From an uncultured Eggerthella sp. (GTDB lineage Bacteria > Actinomycetota > Coriobacteriia > Coriobacteriales > Eggerthellaceae): DNA of 64,000 nt. The notes beneath the pieces are model-generated. The model was not told where the DNA came from. It saw only the letters and a list, made by a program, of their open reading frames with translations, and did not search any database. The position numbers and the translations under genes were made by a program. Location: contig CAUASB010000001.1 of NCBI GenBank assembly GCA_958431815.1, positions 186,001-250,000 on the forward strand. Direction: 5' to 3'. The number at the start of each line of letters is the position of its first letter. Position 1 is the stretch's first letter. Positions 25,294 to 34,898 of this stretch are shown here, piece by piece.

Positions 25294-26703
25294 TTACGCC
25301 AAGCCCAACCACGTTTGCAAGGTGGGCGCCCAACCGGTGAAGAACACGATAAGGATAAGCACCGGCACGCCGTACTTCACCCACAGGCGAGCCCATTTCG
25401 GGAAAGCGATACCTTCGCCGCGATCAGCTTCGGCAATGAACTTGTCCCAACCCCAGCCGCGCTTCGTGGTGCAGAACAGCACGAACAGCAAGCAACCAAT
25501 AGGCAGGATGTTGTTGGAAAGGATGAAGTCTTCCAGCGATTGCACATCGCCAATGCCTGGTACCAGGAAGTCGGCCCAAATGTTGTAGCCGAACACGCAT
25601 GGCAACGAAAGCAACACCAGGATGGGCGCGTTGATGGCAACAGCGCGCTTGCGGGTGATATCCCACTGATCCATGGTGAAGCGCAGGATGGCTTCGAACA
25701 CCGCGATAACGGAAGAAAGCGCCGCCGCCGCAACAAACAGGAAGAACAGCGTGCTCCACAAATGACCAAGCGGCATCTGCTCGAACACCGTAGGCAGGGT
25801 AAGGAACACCAGGCCGGGGCCAGCATCAGGGTTGATGCCGTAGGCGAAGCATGCCGGGAAGATGATAAGGCCCGCCATGATAGCAACCAACGCATCAAGC
25901 AACGCGATGTTCACCGCTTCGCCGGTGAGCTTACGGTCACGCGTCATGTAGCTGCCGAAGATGGACATGGAGCCAACGCCGATGGAGAGCATGAACATCG
26001 CCTGGCTCATGGCCGCGTACACGATTTGCGGGAAGCTGGCGTTGGGGTTGTTGAACAGGTTGTCGAAATTAGGCAGCAGGTAGAATTCCAAGCCCGCCTG
26101 ACCACCTTCAAGCGTAAGGGAATGCACGCACAGAAGCGCCATGATAACGAACAGCGCCGCCATCATAACCTTGGTGATGCGCTCAACGCCCTTCTGCAGA
26201 CCCATGGCGCACACGCCAAAGCCGATAACGGCCACCAGCAGCATCCAACCGGTAAGCTCCATGGGGTTGCCCAGCATCGAGCCGAATACCATGCTCACGT
26301 CTTCCGTGCCGTCGAACGTGCCCATAGCCGCCTTAACGAAGTAGGCAATGGTCCAGCCGCACACCACGGTGTAGAACATCATCAGCAGGTAGCAGCCCAC
26401 CAGGCCCAGCCACTTGAAGCGATGCCATTTCGATCCTTGAGGTTCCAGTGCTTCGTAGCTGCGCGCCAGAGAGCGATAACTCGCGCGTCCCATGGCGAAT
26501 TCCATCACCAACAGCGGCACGCCCAAAACAACCAGGAAGAACAGAATAAGGAGCACGAATGCCGCGCCGCCGTATTCGCCGGTGATGTAGGGGAAACGCC
26601 AGATGTTGCCCAAGCCAATAGCGCACCCAGCGCTGATGAGGATGAACCCAAGACGGCTCGAGAATTTCTCGCGCCCCTCGTCTACGATTTCTTTACCTGC
26701 CAC
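25294..26703 (-). CDS. Na+-dependent NSS-family symporter (copy 1)
   Basis: A 469-aa LeuT-fold transporter of the neurotransmitter:sodium symporter family. TM1 carries the conserved unwound region (SAGCAIGLGNIWRFPY, residues 24-39) that contacts sodium and substrate. GGAAFVLL and VPLLVMEFAMGR follow, and TM6 has SIGVGSMSIFGSYM. Bacterial members import amino acids or amines with Na+. GTG start at 26703 behind AAGGAG. A paralogue lies immediately upstream with its own terminator between. Substrate unknown. Confidence 0.93.
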   Translation of the reverse strand: MAGKEIVDEGREKFSSRLGFILISAGCAIGLGNIWRFPYITGEYGGAAFVLLILFFLVVLGVPLLVMEFAMGRASYRSLARSYEALEPQGSKWHRFKWLGLVGCYLLMMFYTVVCGWTIAYFVKAAMGTFDGTEDVSMVFGSMLGNPMELTGWMLLVAVIGFGVCAMGLQKGVERITKVMMAALFVIMALLCVHSLTLEGGQAGLEFYLLPNFDNLFNNPNASFPQIVYAAMSQAMFMLSIGVGSMSIFGSYMTRDRKLTGEAVNIALLDALVAIMAGLIIFPACFAYGINPDAGPGLVFLTLPTVFEQMPLGHLWSTLFFLFVAAAALSSVIAVFEAILRFTMDQWDITRKRAVAINAPILVLLSLPCVFGYNIWADFLVPGIGDVQSLEDFILSNNILPIGCLLFVLFCTTKRGWGWDKFIAEADRGEGIAFPKWARLWVKYGVPVLILIVFFTGWAPTLQTWLGLA

Positions 26704-26955
26704 CTTTGCGGCTCCTTCGCGTCATATTTGCAATGTTCGAAGTATACGCCGCCGCAACAGGTTCACGCCCAACAATGTAGGCAAATGGCCTACCCCCAGC
26801 ACCACCGCAGCAGCATGGACCGGCTGAACGTGGCAAATAAACGCAGGTCGCCATCCCCTGGCGGAGTGCAGACACAGTCGGGGCTCTCTGAAAGTATTTC
26901 CCAAACAATTCGCGCAAGCAAACCTTCTTCAAAAGCATGAAGCAGCGAATGCACG
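26704..26955. other. Spacer between the two NSS genes
   Basis: About 250 bp holding the presumed promoter of copy 1; no ORF with a ribosome site and no strong structure seen apart from the terminator at 26956. Confidence 0.4.
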
Positions 26956-26981
26956 AAAAAGGCTCGCCGAAGCGAGCCTTT
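26956..26981 (-). terminator. Intrinsic terminator after NSS symporter 2
   Basis: Minus-strand AAAGGCTCGC/GCGAGCCTTT stem with a TTCG loop and five T residues (A run 26956-26960). Confidence 0.92.
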
Positions 26982-27046
26982 AGAGCAGAGAAGCGGGAGC
27001 CCCGAGCTGGCCTGCGCCCCGCCAAGGGACGGCGACCGGACGGGGA

Positions 27047-28468
27047 TCACATATTCAGCCAGAACATGATCTTCGGCACCCACCCGGCAACGAAGATCAC
27101 GATAATCAGCAGCGGCACTCCATAGCGCGTCCACGCATAAAGCGCCTTGGGGTAGCGCATACCCTCGCCTTCGTTTGCTTCGGCAAGGAAGTTCTTCCAG
27201 CCCCAGCCCGCTTTACGGGTACAGAACAGGGCAAACACCAAACCACCCAGAACCAGGAAGTTGTTCGACACCATGAAATCTTCCAGCGATTGGATGTCGC
27301 CGATGCCCGGAATCTGCACGCCCGACCACACCGAAAAGCCCAAAACGCACGGCATGGAAAGAAGCGCCAGCAGCGGCCCGTTGATGGCAATGGCGCGCTT
27401 GCGGGTAATGTTCCATTCGTCCATGGAGAAACGCAAGATGTTCTCGAACACGGCAATAACCGTCGAAAGCGCCGCAAATGCCATGCACAGGAAGAACGCC
27501 GTGCCCCACAGCTGTCCGAACGGCATCTGGTCGAACACCGCAGGAAGCGTGAGGAACACCAGATTGGGGCCGGAATCGGGGTCAACGCCGAAGGCGAAGC
27601 ACGCCGGGAAGATGATAAGGCCCGCCATGATGGCAACCAGCGTGTCCATGCCTGCAATCTGAACCGCTTCGCCGGTGAGCTTACGATCGCGACCAATGTA
27701 GCTGCCGAAGATGGACATGGAGCCAACGCCGATGGAAAGCATGAAGAATGCCTGGCTCATAGCGGCGTACAGGATTTCGGCAAAGCTGGCATTGGGATTG
27801 TTGAACAGGTTGTCAAGGTTCGGCAGCAGGTAGAACGCCAAGCCTTCCTGCCCGCCTTCCAGCATGCAGGAGTGCACGCACAGAATGGCCATAAGCACGA
27901 ACAGCGCCGCCATCATAACTTTGGTGATGCGTTCAACGCCCTTCTGAACGCCCAGCGCGCACACGCCGAAGCCCATCAGCGTTACCAGAAGCATCCACCC
28001 CGTCATCTCTACCGGGTCGCCGGTCATGGAGCTGAACACCGTGGGGAAATCGGCCCCGCCGCTGAGTGCACCCGACACCATTTTGAACAGGTAGGCAACC
28101 ATCCAGCCGCACACACTGGTGTAGAACATCATCAGCACATAGTTGCCCGCAAGCGTGAACCACTTGAACCAATGCCACTTCGACCCACGCGGTTCAAGCG
28201 CGTCGAAGCTGCGCGCGGTGGAACGATAGCTTGCACGGCCTACGGAAAACTCCATGACCAATACTGGCAAGCCCAATACCACCAGGAAGAAAATGATCAA
28301 CAGCACAAATGCGGCGCCACCGTATTCACCGGTGATGTAGGGAAAGCGCCAAATGTTGCCCAAGCCGATAGCGCAACCGGCGCTGATGAGCAGAAAGCCC
28401 AAGCGGCTGGAAAAGCCTTCGCGGCCCTGCCCGTCCACGGAAGTATCGATAGTGTTCTGGCTGGCCAT
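27047..28468 (-). CDS. Na+-dependent NSS-family symporter (copy 2)
   Basis: A 473-aa paralogue of the symporter at 25294, similar along its whole length (same SAGCAIGLGNIWRFPY TM1 and SIGVGSMSIFGSYI TM6). I chose ATG 28468 (MASQNTIDTS), preceded by AAAGGCGG, over a longer frame that covers the recQ terminator. The N-terminus (NTIDTSVDGQGREGF) differs most from copy 1. Tandem duplicates suggest related amino-acid substrates. Confidence 0.93.
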   Translation of the reverse strand: MASQNTIDTSVDGQGREGFSSRLGFLLISAGCAIGLGNIWRFPYITGEYGGAAFVLLIIFFLVVLGLPVLVMEFSVGRASYRSTARSFDALEPRGSKWHWFKWFTLAGNYVLMMFYTSVCGWMVAYLFKMVSGALSGGADFPTVFSSMTGDPVEMTGWMLLVTLMGFGVCALGVQKGVERITKVMMAALFVLMAILCVHSCMLEGGQEGLAFYLLPNLDNLFNNPNASFAEILYAAMSQAFFMLSIGVGSMSIFGSYIGRDRKLTGEAVQIAGMDTLVAIMAGLIIFPACFAFGVDPDSGPNLVFLTLPAVFDQMPFGQLWGTAFFLCMAFAALSTVIAVFENILRFSMDEWNITRKRAIAINGPLLALLSMPCVLGFSVWSGVQIPGIGDIQSLEDFMVSNNFLVLGGLVFALFCTRKAGWGWKNFLAEANEGEGMRYPKALYAWTRYGVPLLIIVIFVAGWVPKIMFWLNM

Positions 28469-28485
28469 GCAAGCCGCCTTTCTGT

Positions 28486-28525
28486 CGGAAAAACGAAACG
28501 GTTGCGCCTCAAAGACACAACCGTT
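28486..28525 (-). terminator. Intrinsic terminator after recQ
   Basis: AACGGTTG (28497-28504) pairs with CAACCGTT (28518-28525); the minus strand continues into a T-rich tract. Confidence 0.6.
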
Positions 28526-28597
28526 CAATAATACGCGTTTTCATTGACGTGCAAGACACGAACCTGCACCCTTCACGCCTGCAGCACCTTGAAGCTG

Positions 28598-30496
28598 CTA
28601 CGCATTGATTTCGCGCAGGAACTCCTCGCCGTAGCGCTCCAACTTCACCTTGCCCACGCCCTGCACTTCCAGGAATTGCTCTTCAGTTTTCGGACGGGCA
28701 AGGCACATAGCGCGCAAAGCGGCATCGGAGAATACCACATAGGGCGGCACGGTGGCTTCGGTGGCAATGCGCTTGCGCAGGGCGCGCAGCCGCTCGAACA
28801 GCTCGGCGTCCATCGGGTCGAGTCCTTCCGCAGCCTTAGCCTTCTTGGGCTTATCGGAGCCAGCCGCACCGAACGCTTCGGCCGCACCTTCGGCGCCCTT
28901 CAGGCGCGTTATGCGTTCGGCGGGGCGCTTCATGGCAAGGCGGAACTCAGGCACCGCCGCTTCGCGAGCACGAATGCCCAAGCCAACAAGAGGGTAGCGC
29001 CCCTCTCCTATCTGCAGGTACCCGTCACTTGCCAAGATCTCGATTATTTCCTTGATACGCGCAGCCGAATCGTTGGGAAGCGTGCCGTAGGTACGCGAAC
29101 TCTCCAAGCCGAATTCGAAAATGCGCTGATTCTTCGCCCCGTGCAGCACATCGGCAACCACCGACTTGCCGAACCGCCCGCGCAGTTCCTGCACGCAACG
29201 CATCACGGCGCGCGCCTGTTGCGTCACGTCGATGGCCTGGTACTGCCCTTCGCAATTCGAGCAGTTGTTGCATTCTTTCGCGGATTCGTCGCCGAAGTAC
29301 TCCAAGATGTGGCAGCGCAAACAGCGCGTGGTAAGGCAATATCCCGTCATGGCAGCAAGGAGCCTGCGCTGCGAGGCGCGCACCAGCTCGCGCTCTTCAG
29401 GTGAAAGCGCCTCGTTTTCCACTTCCTGTTCAATGAAGAAACGGCAGGTTCCAATATCGCCGTCGTTCCACAGCAACAGACATTCGGAAGGCTCGCCATC
29501 GCGGCCTGCACGGCCTGCTTCCTGATAGTAGGCCTCGAGCGAACCGGGCATGTTGTGGTGGATGACGTACCGCACGTTCGACTTGTCGATGCCCATGCCA
29601 AATGCATTCGTTGCCACCATGACCGGGGCATCGTCTACGACAAACGCCTGCTGCGAATCGGTACGCTCCCGAACGGAAAGGCCAGCATGGTAACGCACTG
29701 CCTTCACCCCCGCATCGAGCAACGCTTCGTGTACCTTTTCCACGTCCTTGCGCGTTGAGCAGTACACGATGCCCGAATCCTCAGGGTGGTTCACGGCATA
29801 GGTAACAATGCGGGCAAGCTTGCGCTTCGAGGGAAGCTGCTCCACGGCAAAGCGCAGATTCGGACGATCGAAGCCCGTCACCACCGTTTCAGGGTTTACC
29901 AGCCCCAAAAGCGAGGCAATGTCTTCGCGTACCTTTTCGGTTGCCGTTGCCGTAAGCGCCGCCACAATGGGGCGCTTCGGCAAGGCGGCGATGAATTCGC
30001 CTATGCCCAGATACGCAGGACGGAAATCCTGCCCCCACTGCGAAACGCAGTGCGCTTCGTCTATGGCGATAAGGGGAATCTGCGCCTGACACGCGAACTC
30101 GATGAAGCGCGGGTCGGCCAACCTCTCGGGCGTCACGTACATGATGTCGTAGGTGCCGGCAAGCGCTCGGCGCATAACGGTGTTCTGCTGGCCTGGGGTA
30201 AGCGTGGAATTCAGATAAGAGCCGCGCACCCCGGCATCGAGCAGAGCCCGCACTTGGTCGCCCATCAGCGAGACCAAAGGAGAAACCACCAGGGTAAGGC
30301 CTGGCAGCACCACTCCGGGAATCTGGTAGCAGATAGACTTGCCGGCACCCGTAGGCATAACACCCAGGCAATCGCGCCCCGAAAGAAGAGCCTCTACCAA
30401 AGTTTCCTGCCCAGGGCGAAAACCATCGTAGCCAAAATGCTCTTTCAGCGCCGCACGAGCGGCATCCATTGCCAACTTATTCGATTCCTCGGTCAC
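28598..30496 (-). CDS. recQ: ATP-dependent DNA helicase RecQ
   Basis: A 632-aa superfamily 2 helicase. Motif 0/I (FGYDGFRPGQ, MPTGAGKSICYQIPG), motif II DEAH (AIDEAHCVSQWGQDFRPAY), motifs IV-VI (GIVYCSTRKDVEKV, ATNAFGMGIDKSNVRYVIH, YYQEAGRAGRDG), the zinc-binding Cys set (CLRCHILEYFGDE...CNNCSNC, about 385-410), the RQC winged helix and a C-terminal HRDC domain (LFERLRALRKRIATE onwards). GTG start at 30496 follows GGAGGG by 6 nt. It unwinds DNA at stalled forks and in RecF-type repair. Confidence 0.97.
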   Translation of the reverse strand: MTEESNKLAMDAARAALKEHFGYDGFRPGQETLVEALLSGRDCLGVMPTGAGKSICYQIPGVVLPGLTLVVSPLVSLMGDQVRALLDAGVRGSYLNSTLTPGQQNTVMRRALAGTYDIMYVTPERLADPRFIEFACQAQIPLIAIDEAHCVSQWGQDFRPAYLGIGEFIAALPKRPIVAALTATATEKVREDIASLLGLVNPETVVTGFDRPNLRFAVEQLPSKRKLARIVTYAVNHPEDSGIVYCSTRKDVEKVHEALLDAGVKAVRYHAGLSVRERTDSQQAFVVDDAPVMVATNAFGMGIDKSNVRYVIHHNMPGSLEAYYQEAGRAGRDGEPSECLLLWNDGDIGTCRFFIEQEVENEALSPEERELVRASQRRLLAAMTGYCLTTRCLRCHILEYFGDESAKECNNCSNCEGQYQAIDVTQQARAVMRCVQELRGRFGKSVVADVLHGAKNQRIFEFGLESSRTYGTLPNDSAARIKEIIEILASDGYLQIGEGRYPLVGLGIRAREAAVPEFRLAMKRPAERITRLKGAEGAAEAFGAAGSDKPKKAKAAEGLDPMDAELFERLRALRKRIATEATVPPYVVFSDAALRAMCLARPKTEEQFLEVQGVGKVKLERYGEEFLREINA

Positions 30497-30561
30497 GGAA
30501 TCCCTCCATAAAAACAAAAAAAATAGAGTCTTATTGCAGCGTGGTCTTTTTCGCGGAAACA

Positions 30562-30596
30562 CTAAGCGCCCAGCCTGTTTGAGGCTGGGCGCTTAG
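30562..30596 (-). terminator. Hairpin terminator after gatB
   Basis: Perfect 15-bp stem (30562-30576 with 30582-30596) about 45 bp past gatB; the following T tract is poor. Confidence 0.6.
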
Positions 30597-30640
30597 ACAA
30601 TGCGCACATTCAGACGGAATGCCACATTTGCTTAACGGGG

Positions 30641-32233
30641 CTACGAAAGTTTCTTGGCAAGCAGCTGGTTGATGACCTTAGGGTTGCCCTGGCCCTTCAT
30701 CTGCTTCATGCACTGACCAACAAAGAAGCCCAGAAGGCCGGTTTTGCCGCCCTTGTACTGCTCAACCTTGTCGGGGAAGGCTTCCAGAACGCCGTCGACA
30801 ACCGCTTCGATTGCACCGGTATCGGATACCTGCTTCATGCCGCGCTCTTCGATGATGGCAGAAGGATCTTTGTCCTCTTCCAGCACGATGGCGAATACTT
30901 CCTTAGCCTGCTTGGACGAAATGGTGTCTTCGGCAAGCAGTTTTATCAGCTCTACGGCGCGCGCCGGCGAAAGGGCAGTTTCCGCCATGTCGGAAACATT
31001 GTTGGCGTTTGCGTAAGCAGCTACATCGTTGATGATGAGGTTGGCCAGGGGCTTTGCCAACTTAGCGGCATCGCCTTCGGCCTGTGCCATGCAGGCTTCG
31101 AAGAAGTTGGCGGTACTGCGATGCTCCACCAAATGGCGTGCATCGTAAGCGGAAAGGCCGAACTCTTCCTCGAAGCGCTTCGCCTTTTCATCGGGAAGCT
31201 CGGGCAGCTTTGCGCGAACGCTTTCGATGAACTCATCAGACAGGTCGTACGGCGCCAAGTCGGGCTCGGGGAACAGACGGTAGTCGTCGGCGGTTTCCTT
31301 CACGCGCATAACAATGGTGCGCTTTGCGCTGGGGTCCCAATGGCGGGTTTCCTGGTAGATGATGCCGCCTTCTTCCAGAACCTCCGCCTGACGGCAAATC
31401 TCGTAAGCAAGGCCATCATGCAGGTTCTTGAAGGAGTTCATGTTCTTCAGCTCGGTCTTGGTGCCCAGCTCCGTGGACCCACGACGGCGAAGGGAAACAT
31501 TGCCGTCGCAGCGCAGCGAGCCTTCTTCCATGGAGCAGTCAGAGATGCCGATGGCCAAATAAATCTGGCGCAGCTTCTGCATGAACAGGCGTGCCTCTTC
31601 GGGCGTACGCAGGTCGGGCTTGGTTACCAGCTCGATAAGCGGCGTGCCGGCACGGTTGTAATCAACCAGCGAATGGGTTGCACCGGCAATGCGGCCTTCC
31701 CCACCGCCGATGTGGATCATCTTGCCCGCATCTTCTTCCATGTGGATGCGCTCGATGCCCACGTGCGCCACGTACCCGTCTTCGGTGCGCGTTACGTTGG
31801 CAGCGGTGGTGCCTTCGGCTCCCTGCTCGCCGGGCTTCAAATCGCCCAGGTCGATGCGCTCTTTCGCAGCAGCGCCATCAACGTCCAAGTCCAAGTGACC
31901 ACGCATGCAGAAGGCAACGGGGCCCTGCGTGGTCTGGAAGTTCTTGGCCATATCGGGATACATGTAGTTCTTGCGGTAGAACATGGAGCGCTTTTCGATA
32001 TCGCAGTTGGTGGCAAGGCCGGCCAGCACGATAGACTCGATTGCCGCCTTATTGGGCACGGGCAAAGCACCAGGCAGGCCCAGGCATACCGGGCAGGTAT
32101 GGGTATTGGGCTCTGCACCGAATTCCAGCTTGCAGCTGCAGAACATCTTGGTTTCAAGCGTGGTGAGCTCGGCATGGATTTCCAGGCCGATAACCGCTTC
32201 CCAGTCTTCAAGTACTTGTTCGAGCTTCTTCAC
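30641..32233 (-). CDS. gatB: Asp/Glu-tRNA amidotransferase subunit B
   Basis: A 530-aa GatB. The kinase/cradle domain has WEAVIGLEIHAELTT, the zinc cysteines (KMFCSCKLEFG and THTCPVCLGLPGALP) and NRAGTPLIELVTKPD; the C-terminal YqeY-like helical tail ends with LLGFFVGQCMKQMKGQGNP. It phosphorylates and amidates Glu-tRNA-Gln or Asp-tRNA-Asn. Last gene of gatCAB, 2 bp after gatA; somewhat longer than the usual 475-480 aa because of internal segments. Confidence 0.97.
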   Translation of the reverse strand: MKKLEQVLEDWEAVIGLEIHAELTTLETKMFCSCKLEFGAEPNTHTCPVCLGLPGALPVPNKAAIESIVLAGLATNCDIEKRSMFYRKNYMYPDMAKNFQTTQGPVAFCMRGHLDLDVDGAAAKERIDLGDLKPGEQGAEGTTAANVTRTEDGYVAHVGIERIHMEEDAGKMIHIGGGEGRIAGATHSLVDYNRAGTPLIELVTKPDLRTPEEARLFMQKLRQIYLAIGISDCSMEEGSLRCDGNVSLRRRGSTELGTKTELKNMNSFKNLHDGLAYEICRQAEVLEEGGIIYQETRHWDPSAKRTIVMRVKETADDYRLFPEPDLAPYDLSDEFIESVRAKLPELPDEKAKRFEEEFGLSAYDARHLVEHRSTANFFEACMAQAEGDAAKLAKPLANLIINDVAAYANANNVSDMAETALSPARAVELIKLLAEDTISSKQAKEVFAIVLEEDKDPSAIIEERGMKQVSDTGAIEAVVDGVLEAFPDKVEQYKGGKTGLLGFFVGQCMKQMKGQGNPKVINQLLAKKLS

Positions 32234-32235
32234 GG

Positions 32236-33729
32236 TTATTCACCATCCTTTCCATCGGCAAACGCCGGCGCAACGGGAGCCGGGCCGTATACCGTTTCAA
32301 GCGCAGCAGCGGCGCGCAGCATGTTCTCGTCCTTGAACGCAGGGCTGATCAGCTGAACGCCCACGGGCAAACCAGAATCGGCGCCCAGGCCAACCGGCAT
32401 GCTCATGCCGCCGTTGCCGGCGATGTTGATGGAGATGGTGAACATATCGGAAAGGTACATCGAGGTGGGGTCGGCAATCTCGCCGAACTTGAATGCCGTG
32501 CGCGGCGCAACAGGCGCCACAATGCAATCCACCTTCTCGTATGCCTTCACGTAGTCTTGCGTGATAAGCGTGCGCACCTGCTGTGCCGGATAGTAGTACT
32601 TTTCGTACACGCCTGCGGAAAGCAGATAGCTGCCCAACATGATGCGGCGGCGCGCCTCGGGACCGAAGCCAGCTGCACGCGATGCCTCGTACTGATGGCC
32701 CAAGTCCTTGCAGCCCGGTTCACAATAACCGTAGCGAACGGAGTCGAAACGAGCCAGGTTCGAGAATGCCTCGCACGGGCCAAGCACGTAGTAGGCGCTC
32801 ATGGCAGCCTGCGCGTTGGGAAGCTCGACCTCTACAATTTCGGCGCCCATCTGGCGAAGATGCTCGATGGCTTCTTCGACCTTGGCGCGAACCTCAGGCG
32901 AAAGGCCTTCTGCTTCCATGAAGGCAGGAACCACGCCGATACGCATGCCCTTCACGCCTTCAGCCAGGTTCGCCGTGAAGTCGGTGGAAACGGGCTGGCT
33001 GGTGCAGTCCAGCGGATCGTGGCCGGCAAGAGCGTTCATGGCAAGCGCAGCGTCCTGGACGTTGCGGGCAAACGGACCTACCTGGTCGAGCGAAGAACCG
33101 AAGGCCACCACGCCATAGCGGGAAACAACGCCATAGGTGGGCTTAACGGCAACAGTGCCGCAGAAGCTGCCCGGCTGACGGATAGATCCGCCCGTATCGG
33201 AACCAAGGGTAAGCGTTGCCAAGCCAGCTGCAACCGCAGCGGAAGAACCGCCGGAAGAACCGCCCGGTACGCGCTCCAAATCCCACGGGTTGAACGTACG
33301 GCCAAATGCCGAGGTTTCCGTGGAAGAACCGAACGCGAATTCGTCCATGTTCAACTTGCCCAGCGGAATGCCGCCAGCTTCGATGATCTTGCTTACGCAC
33401 GTTGCCGTGTACGGGGAAACGTAATTTTCAAGCATATGGGAAGAGCACGTGGTGTGGGTGCCCTTCAGGTTCATGTTGTCCTTGAAGGCAACGGGCACGC
33501 CTGCCAAAGGGCCCGCCTGGGAAATATCGCCCGCGGCAATGGCTGCGTCAACGCGCGCTGCCGCGGCAAGAGCTGCCTCTTCGGTGGTTTCCAGGAACGC
33601 GTGGACCGCCTTGTCGGCAGAAGCGATACGGGAAAGCGAAGCCTCTGCTACTTCCTTGGCGCTGAATTCCTTCGCAGAAAGGCCAGACTGAATTTGAGCT
33701 ACTGAAAGCTCGCCAAACGCCTGCGTCAT
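32236..33729 (-). CDS. gatA: Asp/Glu-tRNA amidotransferase subunit A
   Basis: A 497-aa amidase-signature enzyme. The Ser-cisSer-Lys triad is visible: Lys in GVPVAFKDNMNLKG (about residue 80), cis-Ser in GGSSGGSSAAVAAG (about 157) and the nucleophile Ser in GSDTGGSIRQPGSFCG (about 180). It releases ammonia from glutamine for GatB. Its ATG overlaps the gatC stop (TAATG). Confidence 0.97.
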   Translation of the reverse strand: MTQAFGELSVAQIQSGLSAKEFSAKEVAEASLSRIASADKAVHAFLETTEEAALAAAARVDAAIAAGDISQAGPLAGVPVAFKDNMNLKGTHTTCSSHMLENYVSPYTATCVSKIIEAGGIPLGKLNMDEFAFGSSTETSAFGRTFNPWDLERVPGGSSGGSSAAVAAGLATLTLGSDTGGSIRQPGSFCGTVAVKPTYGVVSRYGVVAFGSSLDQVGPFARNVQDAALAMNALAGHDPLDCTSQPVSTDFTANLAEGVKGMRIGVVPAFMEAEGLSPEVRAKVEEAIEHLRQMGAEIVEVELPNAQAAMSAYYVLGPCEAFSNLARFDSVRYGYCEPGCKDLGHQYEASRAAGFGPEARRRIMLGSYLLSAGVYEKYYYPAQQVRTLITQDYVKAYEKVDCIVAPVAPRTAFKFGEIADPTSMYLSDMFTISINIAGNGGMSMPVGLGADSGLPVGVQLISPAFKDENMLRAAAALETVYGPAPVAPAFADGKDGE

Positions 33730-34037
33730 TACTCATCGCCTCCGCCCAAAATTGCGGGGATAAGGAAGCTGCCGTCCTGCTGCTTCGGCGCGTTTTCCAG
33801 GGCGACTTCCTGCGTGAAGCTGGTTCCCTCAACGTCTTCGCGCATAACGTTGGTAAGGTTTCCGATGGGGTGGAACGTAGGCTCTACGCCCTCCAAATCG
33901 TATTCAGTAATAGGCTTCAGGCTTTCGATGATGTTGTTCAGGTCGACGGTCATTTCCGCAACCTCTTCATCTGTCAGCCCGATGCGTGCGTACGTGGCAA
34001 TGCCGCGCACGGCCTTTTCGGTAAGATGCTGAGTCAT
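33729..34037 (-). CDS. gatC: Asp/Glu-tRNA amidotransferase subunit C
   Basis: A 102-aa GatC, the belt that holds GatA and GatB together. Typical features are the N-terminal ARIGLTDEEVAEM helix, NNIIESLKPI and the late P-T-x-x-x-x-x-N-x-x-R-x-D segment (FHPIGNLTNVMREDV). First gene of gatCAB. Confidence 0.95.
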   Translation of the reverse strand: MTQHLTEKAVRGIATYARIGLTDEEVAEMTVDLNNIIESLKPITEYDLEGVEPTFHPIGNLTNVMREDVEGTSFTQEVALENAPKQQDGSFLIPAILGGGDE

Positions 34038-34191
34038 GGTATTCCTTCATCGTTTTTCATGCCGAAACCGGCACAACTCTAGAACGTTCCTATGATAGCA
34101 AACCCCACCGTTGCACTAGCTGTGCGATCTGGCGCACAAGCAACGTTCACGCCTTTGAAACAGGCAGCTCGACGCAGCTTTTGAAGAAAAG

Positions 34192-34764
34192 CTATTCCCC
34201 ACGCTCGTATACCAGCACCTTTTCCTTGGCAAGAGATTCCGCCAACTGCTTATCTTTTACCTTCTTCGACGAGACTACTTTCACCTTCCTGCCGCAAAGC
34301 TGCTCTACCTGCCCTGCAAAGCGCGAACCATCCTGAACACTAAACGCCATAGCACGATCCGTTTTGATGCGAAGGTCTACCGCGCTTTGCGCATCGAACG
34401 TTCCGCTCGCAAACGCGCCGAACAGGTAAACCTTCTTAATTGCAGGGCACTTTTGCGCAGAAGAACAGATGGCTTCTTTAACGCGCTCCGCCTCATCGGC
34501 GGCGGCAGCCCCCTCGCCTTCGTTTTCAGGCTCAATAAGGGAAAGAATCTTATCGAGCTTTTCGTCAAGCTTCGCAAGGCTGAACTCCGCCTCGCCTTCT
34601 TTATTGAGCTCACTTTCGATTCCGAGCTGCAGGAAATGCTCAAAGGCGGTGGTTTTGCTTAGACGGTTCTGCTCCGCATAGGCTTCCACCTTTCGCACCA
34701 GGCTGGTGGGAAGGCGAAACGAAACAGGAATTCTCAAATCGGCGGTTTTCTCGATTGTTGGCAT
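34192..34764 (-). CDS. RHH domain fused to degenerate MNT-type nucleotidyltransferase
   Basis: A 190-aa two-domain protein. Residues 8-52 look like a ribbon-helix-helix DNA-binding domain (RIPVSFRLPTSLVRKVEAYAE, then SKTTAFEHFLQLGIESEL). After a linker rich in charged residues and alanine (55-95), residues 105-185 resemble a minimal nucleotidyltransferase: KKVYLFGAFASGTFDAQSAVDL. The family motif G-S-x-A-R-G...D-x-D is altered: GS is GA, and the first metal Asp is Ala (SAVD), so catalysis is doubtful. Such domains are usually antitoxins (MntA) beside HEPN toxins; no HEPN partner is next to it. It may be an autoregulated orphan antitoxin-like protein. AAGGAGG precedes the ATG. Confidence 0.75.
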   Translation of the reverse strand: MPTIEKTADLRIPVSFRLPTSLVRKVEAYAEQNRLSKTTAFEHFLQLGIESELNKEGEAEFSLAKLDEKLDKILSLIEPENEGEGAAAADEAERVKEAICSSAQKCPAIKKVYLFGAFASGTFDAQSAVDLRIKTDRAMAFSVQDGSRFAGQVEQLCGRKVKVVSSKKVKDKQLAESLAKEKVLVYERGE

Positions 34765-34823
34765 CAGAACCTCCTTACCGCAGTGTGCAATACAAGTGTA
34801 TTACATTATTGACCTGCGCATAC

Positions 34824-34857
34824 AAAAAAAAGAAAGCCGCTCCGAAGAGCGGCTTTC
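34824..34857 (-). terminator. Intrinsic terminator after the flavin/Fe-S oxidoreductase
   Basis: GAAAGCCGCTC/GAGCGGCTTTC stem with a CGAA loop; eight A residues on the left give a T run on the minus strand. Confidence 0.93.
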
Positions 34858-34898
34858 AAATACGCTTTAAGCGAATCAGATGCGTTTAGGCAACTAAA

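Noticed and set aside
25231..26940. 569-codon plus-strand frame
   Set aside because: Antisense to the NSS symporter; His/Gln-rich with no recognisable domain.
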